In this document: positions 6,857 through 13,178 of the stretch, piece by piece | Layout of the letters: the number at the start of each line of letters is the position of its first letter | Position numbering within the stretch: the first letter of the stretch is position 1 | Assembly (NCBI GenBank): GCA_021804705.1 | Contig: JAJZHC010000001.1 | Location: 1 to 31,106, forward strand | Direction: 5' to 3' | DNA from: Pseudomonadota bacterium | GTDB lineage: Bacteria > Pseudomonadota > Gammaproteobacteria > Burkholderiales > Ferrovaceae | Length of the DNA: 31,106 nt | The notes under the pieces: model-generated | What the model was told of the DNA's origin: nothing | Database searches by the model: none | What the model saw: only the letters and a program-made list of their open reading frames with translations | Program-made: the position numbers and the translations under genes

Positions 6857-7999
6857 CTACTTTGTACCGGAAACTTCTACCTCTACTCGGCGATCGGGTT
6901 GCAGGCAGTCGACCAGCTTTTTAGTTACTTTTTTGCCTTTGCATTCACCAGGCTTCGTTACAGGCTCAGAGCCGTCCATACCCTTGGTAGTGATCTTTCC
7001 GGCGGGGATGCCAGCAGACTCCACCAGGTAATCTTTGACAGATTCAGCACGGCGCTTCGAGAGCTTGACATTATAGTCATGCTTGCCGATTCGATCCGTG
7101 TGCCCAGTGACTGTGATGACACCAAACTCTGTTCCCTTGAGCTCTGAAGCAAATCTGTCCAGTGCTTGTTTGCCTTCAGGCCGCACCCTCGATTTGTCGA
7201 ATCCAAAAAGTGAATCCGCAGTGAATGAGACTTTCTTGTGGACAGTCGGCGGCGGTGTAACAACCACTGGTTCCGGTTTTGGCTCTGGTGCTGCGGCAAC
7301 CACAACGGGTACGGGCTCTGCAGCTCGGGGTGCAGGGGCCGGTTCGGCCTTCTTTCCACCAAAGCGGTAGACCAGACCAACAGAGACGAGATCAATGTCG
7401 CCCCGGTTTCCTACAGCATCGTTGATCCGGTAACGTTCTGCCTCGAGACGCATCCCGAGCGATTCATTGAATGCATACTGTAACCCAAGGCCCGCCTTGT
7501 AATTGGCATCTCCTTTGCTGGGGTTTGGATTGAGCACAGTGACTAATCCCGTTCCCGTAAAAGAATCCTTTGCATCGGAATAGATGGCCCCTATTCGGCC
7601 AAATGCCGAAAACTTTTCAGTGATGGGAAGAAAGCCAACCAGGTCCAGATTGACGCCATCGACTTTGGTGTTGCCATGCAGAGTTCCAGCGGGTGTGGTG
7701 GTGGAAGTAAATCCGAATGTTCCCAGATCAAAGTAACCGCCCTCAACCGCAAAATACTTGTTGAACAGATATCCGGCAAATACCTTGTAGCCGGTATCCC
7801 GGTTGTCATCCGTCATGGAGTTGGTGGTAAACCCGCTGCCTAAGAGGCTACGGGTGATTCGTGCATCATCAATAGTGGCTTTCGACTGGCCTACATTGCC
7901 ACCCACATACCACCCCAGGTCGTCCGCTACCGAGAACGGGCTGGAGATTAATGCGAGTGTCACCAGACCCATCGCCCCTGAGACTCTTGTTGATTTCAT
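6857..7999 (-). CDS. OmpA-like outer-membrane protein (beta-barrel plus OmpA C-domain)
   Basis: The 380-residue protein has a signal peptide (residues 1-26, ending FSVADD) and an eight-strand OmpA-type beta-barrel (about 27-215; it opens GWYVGGNVGQSKA and ends SVGLVYRFGG). A Pro/Ala/Val linker (PAPRAAEPVPVVVAAAPEPK) leads to a C-terminal OmpA domain (about 255-380) with VTGHTDRIGKHDYNVKLSKRR and PDRRVEVEV, the peptidoglycan-contacting core. Two Cys in the last part (GECKGKK, VDCLQPDRR) match the disulfide seen in many OmpA proteins. The role is structural, linking outer membrane and wall. ATG 7999 follows GGAGAAGAAC. Its 3' end is closed by the bidirectional terminator. Confidence 0.92.
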   Translation of the reverse strand: MKSTRVSGAMGLVTLALISSPFSVADDLGWYVGGNVGQSKATIDDARITRSLLGSGFTTNSMTDDNRDTGYKVFAGYLFNKYFAVEGGYFDLGTFGFTSTTTPAGTLHGNTKVDGVNLDLVGFLPITEKFSAFGRIGAIYSDAKDSFTGTGLVTVLNPNPSKGDANYKAGLGLQYAFNESLGMRLEAERYRINDAVGNRGDIDLVSVGLVYRFGGKKAEPAPAPRAAEPVPVVVAAAPEPKPEPVVVTPPPTVHKKVSFTADSLFGFDKSRVRPEGKQALDRFASELKGTEFGVITVTGHTDRIGKHDYNVKLSKRRAESVKDYLVESAGIPAGKITTKGMDGSEPVTKPGECKGKKVTKKLVDCLQPDRRVEVEVSGTK

Positions 8000-8052
8000 G
8001 TTCTTCTCCAGAAATATGCGGTGCATTGATTGTGGTCTCTGATGCATCCCGT

Positions 8053-10026
8053 TTACGGGGCTGGTACGTTAATAATGGTGTTCACCAGCGTCACTGAAGA
8101 AACCAGACTCAGCACCCTGCCGTTTAATGTTGTCAGTAGGAGTGTATTCGTAGCATTCGCAGGGTTGGAGAACGTGGCGCCAGAGTAGGCAATGATGTTG
8201 CCTACCATGGTCCCACCGCCTGCATAGTTGATTACCGCGGCGCTACCCACTTGCCAATACACATTCTTGGGTTGAGCGGGAGCAATCAGGATGACATTTC
8301 TCGGGGCCGTGTCTCCTACAGTGAGGGAAGATGACGGCATCTTGAATACCCAGACTGCATTAGCATCACCGTGGGGGTCAAGGGTTAGATCTGAACCTGT
8401 GATTCCAAACCCACTACTGGAACTATAAACCCCGGGAGAGATGGTTTGCCCACCCAGGTTGGCAGGAGCCGTTCCAGTGACTGGCATATTTACCAGGGTT
8501 GTGTTCGCTGCCACTGCGTCGAGGCGAGCCTGGGTTGCAACCGCACAATACGAAGCATTGACAGCGGCAGACGTGGGGCCCGTGGTGGATGTCGTACAGG
8601 TATAAATTGTTCCATTCACAGCGCCAATATTGCTTGGGGTTTCCGTATAAATATCTCCTGCCGTATCGTGGAATCCAGTAACCATGGAAGTTCCTGTCGC
8701 GATGGTTCCAATGTCTCCATTGACTACGGTTTTGATTCCCTGATTGGTCATTCCAGATGATCCCCCAAAAGTCCCAAACGTCGAAGCCGTTCCAAGGATC
8801 GAGGGTGCTGGTGGTGCCGTTGCCGTGCAACTTCCTGCCGTAAAATCCCAGGAGTAGTCGTTAGCCATCATGTCTGCAGGAATGGCCAGATCCTTGACGC
8901 CTGTGCCACCACCTTTGATCGTAGCCGTATAGGTGACGCCGGGAGTAAGATTGTTCAGCGTCGTAAAAGTGGCTGTAAGACCTGTGGCTGCATCAAGCAC
9001 CACAGAAGCCGCTGTGACGGGGGTCGAAGCAGGGGCCGGTCCAGTCACCGTAAAGGTCGCAGAGTTGACGGTCAGTGGGTCCATCCGCACGCCGATGGGC
9101 AAGCTGAAGGTTGCATTGATTGTCAAACCCGGGCATAAGCCTGCCGAACCAGAGAAGGGGTAGGTGGATAGCACCGAGATATTGGCTGCCGGTATCGGTG
9201 CCGCCGTGGTATCGAAGGTCCATATGTAATTGCTTGCCGCGGGCAATGCCGCCTGATTACCTGCCAGGGCATTGCCAGCCAGATCCGTGGCGCCGGTGGT
9301 GATGGTGGCGGTATAGGTGGTCCCCGCTACAAGAATGGTTGTAGGTTTAAACACGGCAGTTCTTGAACCTACCACGTAAGACACGGCACCAGCTACAGGC
9401 GCGGTGCCAGGGCCAGTCACAGAAAAGCTCGTTGCGTTGATTGTTAACGGGGCCATATCCTCCGTGAATACGGCAGTGATTGCCGTATTGGTAGGAACAT
9501 CAGTAGTCGGACCCGGTGTCGTCGTGGCAGGATCGGTGAGCGAGACCCTGGGCCGTGTCGTGTCTGGCGCAAGACCTGTCGTAAAATGCCATACGTAAGG
9601 AACAGCCAGCGCCAGACCTGTGGAGATGCTCCGGGCGCCTGTGATCGTTCCAGTATATAGGGTCAGGGGAGCCAGATTCGCTGCCGTGGTGAAGGTGGCA
9701 ATTCGGTTAGTGGCATCCAGGGTCACGGTGCCTGTGGCGTTGGCGCAGGGTGTCGCGCAGGTCACGGTAAAGGTAGCGCCACCGGTCAACGGGGACATGG
9801 GCTCACTAAAAGCAGCGGTAATGATGGTGTTGTTGATGGGCACGCCAGTGGCGTTATTGACTGGGGCGACTGCAGTGACCGTTGGGGGTAGTGCAACAAT
9901 GCTGCCCACGCCCAGAATCGGATCACGCCCACCGCCACCACCTCCGCATCCTGCTGCCAAAGCGCTCAACAGCAATGCCATGGACCATGTCAGGAATCTG
10001 GAATACCCTTTGAGTTCATTTTTCAT
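8053..10026 (-). CDS. Ig-like repeat and DUF3494 (ice-binding-like) lipoprotein
   Basis: The 657-residue protein begins with a lipoprotein signal (LLSALAAGC followed by a Gly run). Three Big_5/SbsA-type Ig-like domains follow (about residues 45-150, 155-275 and 285-405). Each opens like VPINNTIITAAFSEPMSPLT and ends with YTATI, a D..G or DLA element, and W.F(T/D). The last 220 residues are a DUF3494 domain, with repeated TGSDLTLDPHGDANAVWVFK, NVYWQVG and GNIIAYSGATF elements of a beta-solenoid. DUF3494 includes known ice-binding proteins and many with no ice activity; in mesophiles the domain often acts in surface adhesion. ATG 10026 follows GAGGGTAAGAAA. Site D is about 147 bases upstream. 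Confidence 0.88.
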   Translation of the reverse strand: MKNELKGYSRFLTWSMALLLSALAAGCGGGGGGRDPILGVGSIVALPPTVTAVAPVNNATGVPINNTIITAAFSEPMSPLTGGATFTVTCATPCANATGTVTLDATNRIATFTTAANLAPLTLYTGTITGARSISTGLALAVPYVWHFTTGLAPDTTRPRVSLTDPATTTPGPTTDVPTNTAITAVFTEDMAPLTINATSFSVTGPGTAPVAGAVSYVVGSRTAVFKPTTILVAGTTYTATITTGATDLAGNALAGNQAALPAASNYIWTFDTTAAPIPAANISVLSTYPFSGSAGLCPGLTINATFSLPIGVRMDPLTVNSATFTVTGPAPASTPVTAASVVLDAATGLTATFTTLNNLTPGVTYTATIKGGGTGVKDLAIPADMMANDYSWDFTAGSCTATAPPAPSILGTASTFGTFGGSSGMTNQGIKTVVNGDIGTIATGTSMVTGFHDTAGDIYTETPSNIGAVNGTIYTCTTSTTGPTSAAVNASYCAVATQARLDAVAANTTLVNMPVTGTAPANLGGQTISPGVYSSSSGFGITGSDLTLDPHGDANAVWVFKMPSSSLTVGDTAPRNVILIAPAQPKNVYWQVGSAAVINYAGGGTMVGNIIAYSGATFSNPANATNTLLLTTLNGRVLSLVSSVTLVNTIINVPAP

Positions 10027-10164
10027 TTTCTTACCCTCTTCATCTGGTCCAGAAAGCCGCTTATGTGGCCGACAGACCTTAGTCGGTGCATACACCCGCC
10101 GTCCAACACAAATGCTGTACACGCAGGTCACGGACACAAGTCTCGCTTATTGAGGCTGGAAGCT

Positions 10165-10182
10165 CTGTACGGTGGCGTACAT
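10165..10182. promoter_or_regulatory. Shared palindrome, site D (upstream of the Ig/DUF3494 gene)
   Basis: CTGTACG-GTGG-CGTACAT, with a perfect 6+6 palindrome TGTACG-N4-CGTACA. The centre is about 147 bases before the Ig/DUF3494 start at 10026 and about 60 bases past the end of the decayed Nramp gene, so it can only serve the Ig/DUF3494 gene. Confidence 0.55.
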
Positions 10183-10235
10183 AGCCTGATGATTTTTGCG
10201 GTAATGAGCGAAAATGAGACGGTTTTGTGGCTGGC

Positions 10236-11061
10236 TTACTTGCCCAGAAACCAGAACATCGAGAGCATGGCGATGTCCATGACGCCCGTGCCTGCCCAGC
10301 CTAATATCCTGATTTTCATGGAAATGGCGAACGGGCCCATGACTTCCCGTCTTGAAGCCAGTAGCATGATGACAACCATGATGGAAACTGAAATCACCCC
10401 GTTGATGACAGCGCTCCAGTAGAGAGCCTTGATCGGGTCAATGGGTGTGAAGCAGAGCAAGACACCCATCAAAGTTGATAAGGCAATGATGCCGTAAAAC
10501 CGCTTTGCCGCTGCAAAGCCTCAATTCCAGGCCATTGCGCCACGCAAATGCCCCCGCCATGCCGATGGAGGTGTCCAGCCTGATACAAGGAATGAAAATC
10601 TGCAGGATAAGAGAAAGGATGCCGAAAAGAATCGCATAAAGGTGTTTGGGACCGCCAACCATCAATTTCATGGCATATCCCATGGCAGCAATATCAGCTG
10701 CAATATTGATGGTGTTAGCAAACAGGAGCAATCCAACAACGCCATGCAGCAGCCAGGCGGGAAATTGCTGGCGAATGTTGGTGGCAAGAACGTGGCCATT
10801 GACGCGACCAATCCGGGCGCTGATGACCTGGATAGCCACCATCAACGGATAGGTTAGCAGTATCGCCCACAACATGCTGAAGCCAAACTGGGCGCCAGCC
10901 TGTGAATAGGTGGCAATGCCGCTGGGGTCGTCGTCAGTGTCCCCGGTGATCAATCCTGGGCCAAGGTTTCTGACCCAGGAGGGCGATGATATTCCTGCTT
11001 TCGCGGCAGTCAGCTCATGATTCTGGTGTAAGTTTCCTTGTCTGCAGCATAGCATTCGCAT
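10236..11061 (-). pseudogene. Decayed Nramp-family divalent metal transporter
   Basis: Two frames of one gene are recognisable. The first covers the N-terminal part, with the Nramp helix-1 metal motif region (DDDPSGIATYSQAGAQFG) and the following helices to about ILQIFIPC. It then jumps to late-gene sequence (GAFAWRNGLE). The C-terminal helices (FTPIDPIKALYWSAVINGV ... RILGWAGTGVMD) continue in another frame, so there is a one-base frameshift near 10505-10520. Intact family members have about 420-440 residues; here roughly 150-200 residues between helix 4 and the late helices are missing. The family transports Mn, Fe or related ions with protons; this copy cannot make a complete transporter. 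The start is not determinable and overlaps the end of the Crp/Fnr gene at 11010. Confidence 0.85.
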
Positions 11062-11717
11062 GCAGCACCTTCCAGGCCATCACCATTGAGAATGGTGATT
11101 TCACCGCGACCGTAACGAATAAATTTTTGATTTTGCAGTGATGTGGCAGCCTTGGTGACGCCAACGCGACGTACGCCCAGCATGTAGGCCATAAATTCAT
11201 GGGTGATGTGAAATTGATTGGAGTGTGCACGATCCCGGGTCATCAGCAGCCAACGCGCAAGTCGTGCTTCCACCCGGTGAAAATGGGTACAAGCTGCGGT
11301 TTGCGAGAGCTGGGCAATAACGACGCCAAGATAGCGTCTTAACTCCAGTTGCAGGGCAGCGCTCCGGTCGATTTCAAGTCGAAATAACGCAGCTTTCATG
11401 CGCAGTGCCACGCCGCCGCCTTGCACCAGGACATGCAACGATGAAACATCAGTGCCCAGCATCAAGGGAACGCCAAACATTCCTTCATCACCGATCAGGC
11501 CCACTTCCAGTCCTGCATGGCCACCAATGGGGGCAATCAGGGAAATGAAACTGTCGGTGGGAAAGTACACATGGTGAATGCGCTCGCCTGGTTCAACCAG
11601 AACTTCAGAAAAATTGAGCTCGACGGACTCGCAACCTGCCATAAACTGCATGCGGTATTTGTGCGGCAAGGCGTCCAGAATATGGTTTGAAAATGTCGCT
11701 GGAATGAGCGCGGACAC
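11010..11717 (-). CDS. Crp/Fnr family transcriptional regulator, paralogue 1
   Basis: The 235-residue protein has an N-terminal cyclic-nucleotide-binding-type domain (about 10-130; VYFPTDSFISLI, GLIGDEGMFGVPLMLGT) and a C-terminal winged helix (about 150-215). Its recognition helix reads MLGVRRVGVTKAATSLQ, so the position matching Crp Glu181 is Val, unlike the Glu in paralogue 3; DNA preference may differ. No Fe-S or haem cysteine pattern is visible. The start is GTG 11717 with AAAGGAG four bases upstream. Palindrome site E lies about 76 bases upstream, which suggests self-regulation or cross-regulation by its neighbour. The Nramp remnant follows directly. Confidence 0.88.
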   Translation of the reverse strand: MSALIPATFSNHILDALPHKYRMQFMAGCESVELNFSEVLVEPGERIHHVYFPTDSFISLIAPIGGHAGLEVGLIGDEGMFGVPLMLGTDVSSLHVLVQGGGVALRMKAALFRLEIDRSAALQLELRRYLGVVIAQLSQTAACTHFHRVEARLARWLLMTRDRAHSNQFHITHEFMAYMLGVRRVGVTKAATSLQNQKFIRYGRGEITILNGDGLEGAACECYAADKETYTRIMS

Positions 11718-11784
11718 TGGACTCCTTTAAGCGTGGGCACCGGGGGAAAGCTTGTCCCACAGTGGGCCAAAAAAGAGAGGGCGT

Positions 11785-11802
11785 CTGGGCGGTAGCGCAC
11801 AG
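11785..11802. promoter_or_regulatory. Shared palindrome, site E (upstream of crp/fnr paralogue 1)
   Basis: CTGGGCG-GTAG-CGCACAG, 6 of 7 paired bases symmetric and extended by one T/A pair. The centre is about 76 bases before the GTG start at 11717 and lies past the end of the pseudogene at 11852. The position suits an auto- or cross-regulatory operator. Confidence 0.55.
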
Positions 11803-11851
11803 AACGAGGGTGAAATATGTGCCTTGAGCTTGCGCGGAAGAGGGGGAATGA

Positions 11852-12301
11852 TTACTTTGATAGCAGGCGGTCAAACTCCCTATTGACCACCATATAGCAC
11901 TCTCAGACTCGGGCTTCCAGGCGCGGCCGGTCAAGCACCAGGATGTGGCCGCGGCTGTATTTGATCAAGCCTTCTCATTGCAGACGACCTGCAGCTTCGG
12001 TGACATCCTCGCGACGCACCCCCAGCATGTTGGAAATCAGCTCCCGGGTCATGACAATTTCGTTGGAAGTCAGGCGGTCGAGGCTGAGCAGCAGCAGACG
12101 ATGCAGTTCACCGTGGTGGTTGAATTCGTTCAGCAATGTATTCACATGCAGACGGTAGGCATGACCGGCACTTTGCACGATGGCCTGGGTAGGCGTGGTT
12201 TCGCTACCCATGTACCGGGCGACGCTGATAACGCCTTCATAGCCTTCCGCTGGCAGGGCGGCGAGGATGTGATTCTGGCAGGGGTCAGAAACGTTTGGCA
12301 T
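11852..12301 (-). pseudogene. Decayed Crp/Fnr family regulator, paralogue 2
   Basis: The first 24 residues (MPNVSDPCQNHILAALPAEGYE) and several later blocks (TPTQAIVQSAGHAYRL, NEIVMTRELISNMLGVRREDVTEAAGRLQ) closely match paralogue 3 at 12323-13030. Two large in-frame deletions have removed most of the effector domain (after EGYE, and again after LHRLLL). Two TGA codons then interrupt the C-terminal part: LQ*EGLIKYSRGHILVLDRP and EARV*ECYMVVNREFDRLLSK, the second at the position of the conserved Cys in RACECY. The ATG at 12301 and a GGGGG ribosome site are intact, so a 108-residue remnant could still be made. It starts 21 bases after the stop of paralogue 3. Confidence 0.88.
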
Positions 12302-12322
12302 TGAACCCCCTGTTGCTGATAG

Positions 12323-13030
12323 TCAGTCAGGAAGCAGTCGGTCAAATTCCTTTTTGACCACTGCATAGCATTCACAGGCCCGCTTTTCCAAGCCGGCGCG
12401 GTTCAGTATGGTGATGTGGCCCCGGCTGTACTTGATCAAGCCTGCTTTTTGCACGTTTCCTGCGGCCTCGGTGACTCCCTCCCGGCGCACGCCGAGCATG
12501 TCTGCAATCAACTCCTGCGTCATGACCAATTCGTTGGAGTTGAGGCGATCGAAACTCAGCAACAGCCAGCGGCAAAATTGCTGGTCCAATGTGTGGTGTC
12601 GGTTGCATACCGCGGTCTGTGCCATTTGCGTCAGCAGCGCCTGGGTGTAGCGCAACAATAATCGTTGCATGGGACCGGCGCGATAGAACTCGTGTTTCAG
12701 GAGCGGCCCCCTCAACCGGTAGGCGTGCCCGGCGCTTTGCACCACGGCGCGGCTGGGTGTGGACTCGCCGCCCATGAAGAGTGAGACTCCGACAATCCCT
12801 TCGTTGCCCACCACGGCAATTTCTGCCGATGAACCATCTTCCATGACGTAGAGGAGGGAAACGATCGAGTTGATGGGAAAATAAACATAGCTCATCTGAA
12901 TGCCAGATTCGTAAAGCGACTCTCCGAGAGGCAGGGGAATCCGTTCCAGATTGGCGAAGATACGCTCGTAGTCTTCCGACGGCAAAGCGGCTAGGAGGTG
13001 ATTCTCACGGGGATCATGAGCTAGTGGCAT
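12323..13030 (-). CDS. Crp/Fnr family transcriptional regulator, paralogue 3
   Basis: The 235-residue protein has the common betaproteobacterial Crp/Fnr layout: NHLLAALPSEDYERI at the start, effector domain with VYFPINSIVSLLYVMEDGSSAEIAVVGNEGIVGVSLFMGG, a linker with AVCNRHHTLDQQFCRWLLLSFDRL, and a winged helix with ELIADMLGVRREGVTEAAG. Arg and Glu of RREG align with Crp Arg180 and Glu181, while the Arg185 position is Glu. The two Cys of RACECY near the end are a family feature; I see no Fnr-type Fe-S cluster pattern. The ligand is unknown. ATG 13030 follows AGGAGG at seven bases. Site F is about 57 bases upstream, in the region shared with the divergent glucan synthase gene. Confidence 0.92.
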   Translation of the reverse strand: MPLAHDPRENHLLAALPSEDYERIFANLERIPLPLGESLYESGIQMSYVYFPINSIVSLLYVMEDGSSAEIAVVGNEGIVGVSLFMGGESTPSRAVVQSAGHAYRLRGPLLKHEFYRAGPMQRLLLRYTQALLTQMAQTAVCNRHHTLDQQFCRWLLLSFDRLNSNELVMTQELIADMLGVRREGVTEAAGNVQKAGLIKYSRGHITILNRAGLEKRACECYAVVKKEFDRLLPD

Positions 13031-13078
13031 ACAAAAGCCTCCTGTTGACGGGCCTAGTGTACATTCTTTCCATGGATT

Positions 13079-13096
13079 GTGTGCGGTATCGTACAG
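13079..13096. promoter_or_regulatory. Shared palindrome, site F (crp/fnr paralogue 3 / glucan synthase)
   Basis: GTGTGCG-GTAT-CGTACAG, 5 of 6 inner paired bases symmetric. The centre is about 57 bases before the Crp/Fnr start at 13030 and about 91 bases before the preferred glucan synthase start at 13179. It would fall inside the coding region if translation began at TTG 13077, which argues for the later start. Confidence 0.5.
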
Positions 13097-13178
13097 AGGC
13101 TGCTACGACCAGAGTATAGGATTATCGGATGCGGGGGAACCCGTTCCCAGGCGACCATTTCCAGTTGAGGATTTCCCT

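Noticed and set aside
11852..11990. TGA codons read as selenocysteine in the middle Crp/Fnr copy
   Set aside because: Large in-frame deletions in the same gene and no evident selenocysteine-insertion hairpin make simple gene decay far more likely.
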